Positions 54,869 through 64,000 of a stretch of DNA of 64,000 nt are shown piece by piece. The stretch is from Tretioscincus oriximinensis (Eukaryota; Chordata; Lepidosauria; Squamata; Gymnophthalmidae). Made by a program: the position numbers and the translations under genes. Below the pieces are notes generated by a model. The model did not search any database, was not told where the DNA came from, and saw only the letters and a list, made by a program, of their open reading frames with translations. The stretch covers positions 1,043,777 to 1,107,776 of the forward strand of contig JAJVDF010000341.1 in the NCBI GenBank assembly GCA_022410635.1, given 5' to 3'. Within the stretch, counting starts at the first letter, position 1, and every line of letters starts with the position of its first letter.

Positions 54869-55429
54869 TAGGCTGACCAGATGACCCCTTTTGGTGGGTA
54901 GAAACCTGGTTTTAACATAAGAACATAAGAAGAGCCTTCCTGGATCAGGCCACAGCCCATCAAGTCCAGCATTCTGTGTCACCCAGAGGCCCACCAGATG
55001 CACCTGGGCAGTCCNAACAGAGGAAAGCAAAATATGCTCCTGTTCATGACTCCCTGCAAATGGCACTTCAGGAGTCCTGCCTGTTTCTCCATCCCGGAGG
55101 CAGCATCCAGGCATCCATCCTAGTATCCATTTATACCCTTGGTGTCCATAAACCTGTCTAGTCCTGTCTTGAAACTATCCAAGCTGTTAGCTACCACTAC
55201 CTTTTCAGGAAGTAAATTCCACAGGCCGATGATCCTCTGGGTGAAAAAATACTTTCCTTTGTCTGTTCTCACTTTTCTACCCAAAAGTTTTGGAGTGCTG
55301 AGGAAATTTTTTTTCAAAAAAGATTTTTTTNAAAAAATCTTTTTTAATTTTTTTCCTCGCAGGAAAACCCGGAAAGCACCACAAAAACGGGTTTTTACCC
55401 CCCAAGAAAGGGGTCATCTAGTCAATCTA
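54869..55429. mobile_element. Family T element split by an L3-like LINE
   Basis: TAGGCTGACCAGATGACCCC on the left and GGGGTCATCTAGTCAATCTA on the right; TTTTTTAATTTTTTTCCTCG in the centre. Confidence 0.83.
54914..55290 (-). mobile_element. L3-like LINE 3' end, reversed, inside a family T element
   Basis: AACATAAGAACATAAGAAGA to CTCACTTTTCTACCC. The flanking GTTTT on both sides may be a short target duplication. Confidence 0.88.
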
Positions 55430-55660
55430 CACCAACTAATCCTAAATTTAAGAGGTTCCTCGAACTTTTTTGTGTCAAATATGAAGAATCATGGCTAATT
55501 TCTATTTTGTTTTATTTTAGTTAGTTTATAAATTGGTTGAAGCTCTATAACTTGGTTTAACTCCTTGGTGTTACAGTTATTTTGTACAATTTTGCTTTAT
55601 CAATAATGATAACAGTGACAATGGTGATATGATCTATACATATAATTAAATGGTATTAAA

Positions 55661-55976
55661 GACTTCAGCATTGTGAGCCATAAGGACCAGTGACAGGGCT
55701 TGGGACTTTGGCAGCCTCCAGAGAGAAAGGGAGGAAGACAGGAAAGAAGGAAGACACAATGAAGAGAAGGAAGAATGAAGGGAAGGAAGGAGATGAAGAA
55801 CAAAGGAAGAAGGAGGGGAAGGAAGGAAGATAAGGAAGAAAGAAGGAAAGAAGGACGGAAGGAGCAGCAAGTGAAAGAACGATGGGAGGGGGCAAGAGAG
55901 ATAGAGAATGGGTTCACGCGTGGATGGGAGCAAAGGGGAGCTGGACCTGTTGTATTACCAAAATGCAATGGGTTAA
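55661..55976 (-). repeat. Composite polypyrimidine repeat, copy 4 (reversed)
   Basis: Tail (GGACCAGTGACAGGGCTTGG, GACTTTGGCAGCC), GAAGG-rich core, head (TGGATGGGAGCAAAGGGGAG, CAATGGGTTAA). Confidence 0.75.
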
Positions 55977-56110
55977 TTCAGCTAGTCGTAATAATAAAAA
56001 TAGTGGTAGAAGTACTAGTACTGGAAGTACATAATAATAAATGGCTATATGCTAGGCCAACTCCAACGTGTGATCTGGTGTTGTGATTGTACTGTGTTTT
56101 GTCAGTCAAT

Positions 56111-56111
56111 A

Positions 56112-56162
<51 letters not shown>

Positions 56163-56166
56163 GTGA
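56111..56166. repeat. GAT trinucleotide array
   Basis: About 17 GAT units. Confidence 0.95.
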
Positions 56167-56255
56167 TATTTTGGAGCAAAAATTGGGGACAGTGATACAA
56201 ATCATACGCCCATTATACTTTATTATGTGGGATGCTTACATCAATGTTTCCCCAG

Positions 56256-56330
56256 ATATTTATTTATATTTCTATAGCACCTTACACCCAAAGGTCTCAG
56301 GGCAGTTAATATTAAAGACCTTTAGGGAGC
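56256..56330 (-). mobile_element. T1-type tail fragment
   Basis: TATTTATTTATATTTCTATA and CCCAAAGGTCTCAGGGCAG. Confidence 0.75.
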
Positions 56331-56429
56331 CATGCAGGCCTTAAAACATTAATTTTGCTACTGTTGCACTTTGATCTACCATTATTTCTAGCCAATGAGA
56401 CTGTTTAGCAATATAGCTGTTCAGGAATA

Positions 56430-56660
56430 TTGATTTTATACACTTAAATCAGATCACCTCTCAAACGCCGTCTTTCAAGGCTGAAGAGGCCCAGATATTG
56501 CAGCCTGACTTCATAAGAGAGGTTCTCTAGTCCCTTGATCAATCTTATTGCCCTTTTCTGCACTTTCTCTAGTTCCACAATATCTTTTTTGAGATGTGGT
56601 GACCAGAACTGGACACAGNAATCCAAATGTGGTCTCACCACATATTTATAAAGGTTCTAT
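56430..56660 (-). pseudogene. L3-like LINE RT C-terminal fragment, reversed
   Basis: Minus-strand frame at 56444-56641 reads [20 protein letters not shown] and [20 protein letters not shown]. Truncated on both sides. Confidence 0.87.
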
Positions 56661-57449
56661 CACATATATATCAGGTTCTCAGATGTGCACACAATTTCCA
56701 TTGAGATCAAAAGCCACATTCCTTTCAAAAGAAATTCCCTTTTTCTGCAGGACAGAATACTTCTGGTTTCAACTAAGACGTTTTATTTAAGAGCGCAAGT
56801 GTTAGCCCTTCAGGATGCAATTATAGAAACACTTCTGCCCACACTCCTCCCCAAGGGACTGACCCTACTGTTAAAATGAGCTTAACCTAATGCCAGAGCA
56901 AACACCAATTGACCTCCTGTCAGAAGTGGAAGGTGACCTCTGGAAGGATGTCCAACTCCCACTTCGTCTTTGAAACAATCCTAATGGCTACTTGTACATT
57001 TGACCTTCTAACTTCACCCTTGGGATTGAGAGAAGCCAGGGTGTGCACAGAGAGAAAAAAAGGGGTAAGAGGCTCCACCAGAGAATTGGCTTCTGTCCTC
57101 TTTGGCTCAGGGCACCTCAATAGAAGTGGATTTCATCTGTTGTAGAAGGAATCCTTTGTCAGTCGGTTGGGTTGGTCTTCATTCAGAAAATCCCGCAAGG
57201 GGCCTTGTAGCCCCTGGAGAGCAACAGGAGAAGGTCAGGCAGCATGAGCTTTTGTAGACACGTCTACTTCTTCAGACCTTTTTCCTGTTAGTCTCCAAGA
57301 CTGCAAATGCGCAAGGCCTTAAAACGGGAGTGAACGTGGGGAGGCAGTGTGCTAGGTGCAGTAAATCAAAATCCAAAGCGCTCTCAATCCACAGAGCCAC
57401 ATATGCTGGGCACCAAATTGGGTCTGTAGTTCTGGATGATTTGATTATT
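56661..57449. other. Mostly single-copy intron sequence
   Basis: 57195-57305 carries TGTAGACACGTCTACTTCTT, an old dispersed-repeat motif also near 14180. No exon recognised. Confidence 0.4.
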
Positions 57450-57585
57450 GTACTGCTCTATCTCTCTGTTCCATCTGAATCAGGATAGGCGGTTGAAATG
57501 CTTGACAGGTGCCTGAAAGCAGTTAGGGGCTNGATGGGGGCCAATAAATTGAAGCTCAATCCGGACAAGACGGAGCGGCTGTGTA

Positions 57586-57927
57586 TTGGGGTATCCCAGG
57601 TTCGTGAAGTGGGGAGGCAGACTGAACTCTTCACTGGCACTTGAAAATCACATGGAGGCGGTGGCCAGGAGTGCCTATTTCCAGTTACATCTGGTTTGCC
57701 AGTTATGGCCACTTCTAAACAGGNATGATCTAGCCACAGTAATCCATGCTTTAATAACTTCCAGACTAGACTATTGTAATGCGCTCTATATGGGGCTGCC
57801 CTTGAAAACAGTTCGGAAGCTGCAGTTGGTGCAGAATGCAGCCGCTAGACTGCTGACTGGAATGGCTGGCTGGACACACATCACGCTGGTCTTGAAAGAG
57901 CTGCACTGGCTGCCAATCTGCTGCTGA
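57586..57927 (+). pseudogene. L2-like ORF2 C-terminal fragment
   Basis: Motifs [29 protein letters not shown] and LKELHWLPI are characteristic of the region after the RT domain in L2-type LINEs. A stop (TGA at 57925) and the L3 insertion break it; the continuation APSLWNSLPLEVR is at 58718. Confidence 0.87.
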
Positions 57928-57989
57928 GCCCAATTCAAGGTGATGACTTTAACATATAAGGCCCTAAATAACTTGGGCCCAAATACCTC

Positions 57990-58575
57990 ATAACATAAGA
58001 AGATAAGAAGAGCCATCCTGGATGGGGCCATAGCCCATCTATCCCAGCCTTCTGTGTCACACAGAGGCCCACCAGATGCACCTGGGCAGTCCGAACAGAG
58101 GAAAGCAAAATATGCCTCCCCTTCTCATGAAATATATTCATCCCCTTCTCATGAAAACCTGCCAGCTGGGCAGTGACGAACCAACTCTGAAATTTCCAAC
58201 AGGTTGGACAGCCTGAACAGAGGAAAGCAAAATATGCTGCTCCTGTTCATGACTCCCTGCAAATGGTATTCCAGGAGTCCTGNCTGTTGCTCCATCCNGG
58301 AGGCAACATCCAGACATCCATCCTAGTATCCATTTATACCTTTGNTGTCCATAAACCTGTCTAGTCCTGTCTTGAAACTATCCAAGCTGTTAGCTACCAC
58401 CACCTCTTGAGGAAGTAAATTCCACAGGCCGATGACCCTCTGGGTGAAAAAATACTTTCCTTTGTCTGTTCTCACTTTTCTACCCAACAGTATTAAGGAG
58501 GGCCCTCCGGTCCTTGTGTTGTGTGATAGAGAAAACATTTTTTCTCTATTCACCCTATCCATCCCATGTCTATCC
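57990..58575 (-). mobile_element. L3-like LINE sequence, reversed, inside L2
   Basis: ACATAAGAAGATAAGAAGAG to ACCCTATCCATCCCATG, with an internal segment (58141-58222) that repeats the tail seen in WNT3A intron 1 and a repeated CCCCTTCTCATGAAA. Confidence 0.87.
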
Positions 58576-58925
58576 CATGTCTATCCAAGGCCTTCTCCCA
58601 TATAGACCTGTCCATGTCTTAAGATCTGCAGGGGAAGGTCTCCTGGTTGTACCACCTTTTTCAACAGCCAGTGGAATGGGGACCCAGGGTAGGGCCTTCT
58701 CAGTGGTTGCCCCCAGTCTTTGGAATAGTCTCCCCCTCGAAGTGCGTCTGTCATTATAATGGTATTCTTTTAGAAGGTTTCTGAAGATGTATCCTTTCCC
58801 CNCTCCCCTCTATCTTCAGTTAGTGTTTGTTACCATTTTAAAATGTTAATTTTTTACTGTTTTTACTGTTCCCCACCCTGAGACCTTCAGGTGTGGGGCA
58901 GGGTATAAGTATAAATAAATAAATA

Positions 58926-59473
58926 AATATTGATTGTTGGCGCACAGAGGGTTTAATCAGCATCAGTGACTCACTGCGCATCACTGCAACATTTAAACAG
59001 AAGCTAGGAAGCTTAACGGGAGGGCCCCCTTCATTTTTCTGCCCTGGGGCCCCTGGCTCCGGCAGTGCTGGCTTCCCTTGTGGAGTCCAGAAGCTACGTT
59101 CCACCCCTGGAACATAAAACGTCTGTTTTCTTGGACAGAAAAAAGCAGGGGGAAAGGTGGCTGTGGAGAAGGGCTTGCTCCTATTTCATAACTGAAGAAT
59201 GTTGTACCTCGAGGGGGAAATCAAGCAGCTTTGTTTCACCTACAGCGATGGCAAGGTGAGCTTTATGGGGGGGGGGGGGATGAGGGAGAGAGAGAGGAAT
59301 AAACATCTCAGACACATTCTTCATACCACCCTGGGGGGAAAAGAACATAACTTCAGCAGCCATGAGAAAGGGACAAGTTGCAGAAGGAAGGAGTTCCTGC
59401 TCCAGGCTTCTATAGCTAGATTTCTCACTGGAGCCCAGTTGTGGTCACATCCCTGCACACGATTCCTACTGAG
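58926..59473. other. Single-copy intron sequence
   Basis: A poly-G run at 59269-59279. The short frame with ACCTACAG and AAGGTGAGC (59228-59253) looks exon-like but has no support. Confidence 0.35.
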
Positions 59474-59825
59474 TTGGTAGCAACATCACCTTTAATCCGC
59501 CCTACGAGATCATGCATGTACAGTGATCCCCTTGCTAAAAACGTCCATTGCCATGGAATTTCTATCCNCTGCAGCCTGTGTGATTCAAGTGTGGGCATTT
59601 TGTAAAATCCAAACTCAAGCTTCGTGGCGACATTCAGCAATGNGAAATTGGCAAATCTCACGAGATTTCGGGGCAGCGTGTAAATGTTTGTTGGCTCTTG
59701 GCTCATGGGAACTGTAGGAAGGCTTGCCGAGAATNCTGGGAAGCAGCAATACCCTATGATCAATGTGACAATATTGCTAAGCAATTTGTCAGAACAGCGT
59801 GGAAGCTTTAAGGTAGGCAGGGAAG
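59474..59825 (+). repeat. Interspersed repeat X, copy 2
   Basis: CATGGAATTTCTATCC, GCCTGTGTGATTCAAG, GGCGACATTCAGCAAT and GTGGAAGCTTTAAGG parallel 45318-45640. Confidence 0.75.
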
Positions 59826-59892
59826 GATGGTGAACCCACTTTAAAAGAAACAGGAAAGTGAACTGAACCTCCATCAAGGTGAAATGAGAATG

Positions 59893-60285
59893 ACATAAGA
59901 GGAGCCCTGCCGGATCAGGCCACAGCCTATCTTGTCTGGCATCATGTGCCACACAATGCTAACCAGTTGCTTCTGGGCATCTTAAGCAGAAGACAAGACA
60001 GAACCTCCAATTGCTCTTGCGGGACTGCAAATGCCATCTAAAGACATCCTATTTGCTCTGGTGTAGTGATTAGAGAGACAGACTCTTATCTGGAAGTCTC
60101 CCAGTTTGAGGAAGCATTCCTCCATGAGGCCAGTGGAGTGACCATGGACTAAAAACAATTGTACAGAGTTCTCTCAGCCCCACTTACTTCTCAAGGTGTC
60201 TGTTGTGAAGGCTTTGATTCCCTTTGGGTTGAGAAAAGGGGTATAAAACCTCCCGCNGCCTCCTCTTCCTCCTCCTTATCATCGT
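59893..60285 (+). mobile_element. Reversed L3-like tail followed by SINE H1-T2
   Basis: L3 tail (-) at 59893-60045: ACATAAGAGGAGCCCTGCCG. SINE (+) at 60050-60285: GTGTAGTGATTAGAGAGAC, CTTTGGGTTGAGAAAAGG, GTATAAAACC. The junction region also occurs at 34258-34322. Confidence 0.8.
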
Positions 60286-60650
60286 CATTGTCATCTTTAG
60301 AGGCCTCCATTCTAGAAACCACTGACACTCCTGACTTCTGTGAATTTGTTTATATTATAAGATCACTAGTGGAATAAGCCTGCTGCCTCAGTTTGATGCA
60401 ACATGGGGAAATCTAATGTACTCTTCCTTCCCCAGTTCATGTTCCTCCTTTCCTCTTCCTGAGTTGTCCCTTGTTTGTTCCTGCTGGTGTGCTGAGCCAG
60501 GTTCCATGGCAACCAGTGCCNGCCTGACCCTGGCCTTCACTCCAAGCCCTGGGATTTGTCCAAATATTATCCAATCACAGAGCCTTCAGGGACTATTATG
60601 ACTGTGGGACATACAGAGAAGATGAGAACTCCTGAACGAGGAAANAGCCT
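60286..60650. other. Single-copy intron sequence
   Basis: Nothing recognised. Confidence 0.35.
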
Positions 60651-60716
60651 ATGTAGAAGTTGAGCATCCTGTCTCATGCAGTGGCCTGCCAAATTGCTTG
60701 TAGTCATCAGAAGCAG

Positions 60717-60998
60717 AAGGTGGCTAGCAGCCTGGATAGCTTTAAAGGATTGGACAAGTTCATGGGAGCCAAGTGTATAAACAGCTACTAGGCTGGATCT
60801 CTTGATCCTGCCACCGAGATGGAGCAACAGGTAGGATTCCTGAAATGCCATTTGCAGGGCGTCGAGAATTGGTGGAGATTTTGCCTTCTTTTCCAGACTG
60901 CCGAGGGGCAATTGGTGGGCCCATGTGTGAGACAGAAGGCTGGACTAGATGGCCTCCGGCCCAATTCAATAGGGCTCCTCTGAGGTTCCTATGTTCTA
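60717..60998 (+). mobile_element. L3-like LINE 3' end
   Basis: GTGGCTAGCAGCCTGGATAG to AGGTTCCTATGTTCT. Confidence 0.85.
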
Positions 60999-60999
60999 A

Positions 61000-61634
61000 G
61001 GCAAATTCTTCACCTGTCAATGGCCTTGGGAGACAATCGTGCTTATCTCCAGTCTCATAGGGTGCCTAGAGGCCTCGTCTCTGTAATAGCCACTGATCTT
61101 CATATGTATGGTAAAAAGAGCCCTGCAGAGTCAGATTTCAGCCCACATAATCCAGCATCTTGCCACGTAATACAAGAATGCATCAATTGTTTTCAGGAAT
61201 CATCCTCATCCTCACCATCCATATCACTATCACTATCATATCTAGTAAGAGAATCTTGTAGCTTCTTAGAGACTAACTAGGAAAAGGGAGACAGTATGAG
61301 CCTTCATAGACAAGTCTTCAGATGAATGTGATGGTATTTGAAGTCCATTGGAAGCAAGTGGAGGTTCTGTCTTGGTCTTGTGCTTGGTCCAGGAACATCT
61401 GGTGGGCCACCAGTTTGACACCTCTGGTTTAGTGAATCCTGCAGTGATGTTGGGGAGGCTGGAGCAGAAGACCCTGGAGATCCCTTCAACCTCTGTGATT
61501 CTAAGGCTACATTAATAAGGATCATGCAGATGTAGCTGCACAAGTGGGGAACGGGCCCTCCATAACCCACATTAAAATGAGGTGTGGGAGGTATAGACAT
61601 GTGCTGCACAGGCCCTTAATCCAGATGAACTCAC
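61000..61634. other. Intron sequence with CR1 tail and old repeat fragments
   Basis: 61252-61325 matches 28672-28760. A diverged CR1 3' tail lies at 61425-61505 (TTTAGTGAATCCTGCAGTG). Confidence 0.5.
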
Positions 61635-62080
61635 TAGGCTGACCAGATGACCCCTTTTAGGTGTGGGGGACTCCCAGTTTTGAGTTTCTACCCCAACCTC
61701 CCAGGGAGTGGAGATTTCTCTGTTTTTTTGCTGAGGAAAAAAAATACTTATTTTAGGAATAATTATTTATTTTTTAAAAAATAATTCACTGCACCACCAC
61801 TAGGGGGCTATGGCAACCAGGGCCAGCTCCTGAAAGCACCCTCTCCTCAGTAAAAAAAAAATTAAAAATGCAAAATTTCTCACACACTTTGGAAATTTCT
61901 TGCGCACTTTGCAAATTCTCACACAGTTCAAAAAATCTTCTGGCACTTCACAGATTTCTNAGGCGGGGATTTNTGAGGGGTATGCATATTGAAGGGTGGC
62001 TTGCATACTCATGATTATGCAAATTAACATGAATATTAATTTGCCCCAGTTTGGGCCTTGGAAAACCTGCTCGGTCTAGA
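61635..62080. mobile_element. Long form of inverted-repeat family T
   Basis: TAGGCTGACCAGATGACCCC at the left; the right end AAACCTGCTCGGTCTAGA is decayed. The interior pairs with 52983-53440 in reverse (ATGCAAATTAACATGAAT, CAGTTTGGGCCTTGG). Confidence 0.78.
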
Positions 62081-62540
62081 ACCCGCGCATGAAGGGCCTG
62101 AACAGACCTCAGACTTAGGCCTTGTCCTGGAATCCGAAATGAGCNCAGCTGTGTTGCCTTGAGATTACATCTGAATTCCCACCGCAGGGGATTGGAACCA
62201 TTATTGATGCTCCATATCTGCAAGGAGCCATACCGTCAGCACCATTGACTCACCCATCCTTCAACACTGCCTCTGAGTTGCATGCAAAAGAGGGCGTCTG
62301 TTTCCCCATGCCAAAACGCACGTTCTCGGCGTATGTGCAAAATCTGTATTTCTGGCAAGATCAAAAGGGTGTCCCTCCCTGAAAAATCCCAGACTAGAAG
62401 CAGCCCGGACAGCCCACACTTGTGTTACATCTTCAGGGATGTCTCCGAAGTTGCCTTCAAGTAGCTGTGTGGCCCTAGCAACAAAAACTTGGATTGCCTT
62501 CAAAGAGTCTCCTCTTAGTCAATGAAACCCACAAGCTAAG
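62081..62540. other. Single-copy intron sequence
   Basis: No repeat or exon recognised. Confidence 0.4.
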
Positions 62541-62542
62541 GC

Positions 62543-62670
62543 TGTTAGAACTAGAGGACCAGCCCATAGCTTATGTAGTCCAGCATCTTGTCTCACACAG
62601 TGGCCCACCAATTGCTTGAGGACCCCTTAAGCTCAAGAAGACAAATCAGTCACCTGCTCTCAACTTCAGG
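62543..62670 (-). mobile_element. L3-like LINE 3' tail, reversed
   Basis: GTCCAGCATCTTGTCTCACA to CACCTGCTCTCAACTTC. Confidence 0.75.
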
Positions 62671-62744
62671 CGCATCCAGTCCGCTCTCAAACCGAGGCAT
62701 CCAGTCCAACATAAGCCCCAAAGCAACTGGTAGGTCACTGTGTG

Positions 62745-63030
62745 ATGCTCAGTCGCTAAGGAGACGGTCTCTCACCTGGGATATCGCGTTTCAAAGCCCT
62801 GTGTCAGACGAGGGGAGGGGTGAGCACCTTCCACTAGCCTGTNGCTCTAGCCAACCCAGCTATTCGAAAGCATGAAATGCAAGACATTGCAACTGACTGC
62901 AAGTAGATACATGGGAACCACCACAGCCTGGTGGGGAAGATAGAAAGTAAGTCTTTGGGCAAAATACCCTTGTAAGCCGCTTTGAGTCCCTTTGAAAGGT
63001 GAGAAAAGCAGAGTATAAGAACCCAGTTTT
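62745..63030 (+). mobile_element. SINE H2-T2
   Basis: GCTCAGTCGCTAAGGAGACG, TCGCGTTTCAAAGCCC, AGCTATTCGAAAGCATGAAA and CTTTGAAAGGTGAGAAAAGC. Confidence 0.88.
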
Positions 63031-63195
63031 TCTTCTTCTCCTACTCCTTCTCCTTTTCCTCTACCTCCTCCACCTCCCTATTCTTCTTCTTTTCCTCCTC
63101 CTTCTTCTTTTTCTCCTCCTCTTCCATCCGCTTCCGCTTCTTCTTCTCCTCCTCCTCCTCCTTCTTCTCATCCTCCTTCTTCATGCCTTTCTACG
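63030..63195. repeat. CTT/CTC pyrimidine microsatellite at a SINE tail
   Basis: Continues from the T2 tail; gives the poly-Leu frame. Confidence 0.93.
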
Positions 63196-63210
63196 AGAAT
63201 TTCCTACCCT

Positions 63211-63371
63211 CCGAAACATAAGAACATAAGGACATAAGAAGAGCCATCCTGGATCAGGCCACAGCCCATCAAGTCCAGCATTCTGTGTCACACAGAGGCC
63301 CACCAGATGCCCCTGGGCAGTCCGAACAGAGGAAAGCAAAATATGCTGCTCCTGTTCGTGACTCCCTGCAG
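63211..63371 (-). mobile_element. L3-like LINE 3' tail, reversed
   Basis: GAAACATAAGAACATAAGG to CTGTTCGTGACTCCCTGCAG. Confidence 0.87.
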
Positions 63372-64000
63372 CCCTTACAAAGTCCTCGCAGCTAATCCAT
63401 CCAGATTAAAAAAAACTTCAACCCTTTATCCTCCAAATAAATTACTCACTATCTCGACACCCCCCCCCCCCCGCATGCATCTTTCCCCCTTCCCAGCCCA
63501 TTCATTTTGAGGTCTCAAAAGAGACCCCTTGCCTGCCGGTTTTCTCTTGTTCGGGCCCCCTGCCCTCGCTCCAGCAAACACTGACCTACTGGCTCTAAAC
63601 CTGCCAGGCAGACTGAGAAATGGCCAAAAGTCATTGTGGGGGAACAGCTTTTAATGAACTGCTGGACAGGGGCTGTGGGGACAGGAGCCGAGGTCACCCG
63701 GTATAGAAACAGGTTCTCAGTCGCTGAGCTTTTGTGGTGTAAATGCGACCCACGCCCACCTACTGTTTGGCCAGGGCTGGAGAGGCTGGGATAGAAGAGG
63801 GTCAACTTCTAGGGTCTCTGCTCCAGTTAATCAACCTGATTGGATTAGGGTCAGCACGACCTCTAATAGTGTCAAAGGTCGCGCCCAACAGGATTAGGAG
63901 CTTTGTCGAGGGGCTGCTCGGGCCTTTTCGGCAGCTCCAGACGAAAGTTGTTGATTAGCACTTAACACTGTCGCCACCTTGTTTGGGGGCTTGNGCTTCA
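63372..64000. other. Single-copy, GC-richer intron sequence; candidate conserved non-coding sequence
   Basis: A poly-C run at 63460-63472. 63520-64000 has no recognised repeat and an elevated CpG content. The last frame (63743-63958) has no known domain. Confidence 0.35.

Larger units (their letters stand above)
57450..58925 (+). mobile_element. L2-like LINE 3' part, split by L3-like sequence
   Basis: ORF2 C-terminal reading at 57450-57990 and 58575-58760, then a 3' UTR whose end CCCTGAGACCTTCAGGTG, GGTATAAGTATAAATAAATA matches SINE tail T1. The insert at 57990-58575 is L3-like, on the minus strand. Confidence 0.85.

Noticed and set aside
59199..59480. Frame MLYLEGEIKQLCFTYSDGK with AG and GTGAGC nearby
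   Set aside because: No recognised protein family, and the apparent exon would be only a few codons long.

Overview
This is vertebrate nuclear DNA, most likely from a squamate reptile (lizard or snake). The evidence is a single spliced exon of a vertebrate WNT gene set among CR1-type and L3-like LINEs whose 3' ends carry 8-bp repeats, L2-like LINEs, tRNA-derived SINEs, hAT-type DNA transposon remnants and very many microsatellites. Scattered single Ns and two N runs (35163-35272 and 51252-51456) show a draft assembly. Squamate origin is inferred from the repeat style and was not tested against a database.

The only host coding sequence I can support is 52141-52382 on the + strand, exon 2 of WNT3A. 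It is a 242-bp internal exon with a good acceptor (AG at 52139-52140) and donor (GT at 52383-52384), giving 80 complete codons with the WNT cysteines and one conserved glycosylation sequon. I could not find exon 1 (signal peptide ending in YPIWW) or exon 3 (beginning ATRESAF). On this reading sequence 5' of the exon is intron 1, for an unknown distance, and everything 3' of it is more than 11.6 kb of intron 2.

Almost all long open frames elsewhere are simple-repeat artefacts or LINE fragments. Genuine LINE-derived coding pieces are a CR1 reverse transcriptase C-terminal half (40479-41516), L3-like RT fragments (24556-24800, 35060-35162, 43786-44230), an antisense RT fragment (12462-12600), an L2-like C-terminal fragment (57450-57990), an ORF1 piece reaching a GDS-type esterase motif (21020-21445) and a probable L1 3' end (48480-49410).

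Layout. 1-2.6 kb: inverted-repeat elements, a CCAT minisatellite and a diverged 42-bp tandem array. 2.6-15 kb: largely single-copy intergenic or intronic sequence with SINEs, CR1 and L3 fragments and two adjacent hAT elements with intact 8-bp target duplications (13.2-13.95 kb). 15-36 kb: dense L3, CR1 and SINE nesting with palindromic MITEs. 36-38.5 kb: a large palindrome and a 720-bp trinucleotide array. 38.5-52 kb: the best CR1, L3 RT, L1-like sequence and nested DNA transposons. 52.1 kb: the WNT3A exon. 52.4-64 kb: intronic repeats, an L2 split by an L3 and low-repeat stretches that are candidate conserved non-coding sequence.

No new multi-gene system is visible. The most unusual things are the repeat biology: a 13-copy palindromic MITE family, a second inverted-repeat family with long and foldback forms, modular SINEs with exchanged heads and tails and a striking strand bias, a composite polypyrimidine repeat, and a LINE tail lying 30 bp before the WNT3A splice acceptor.
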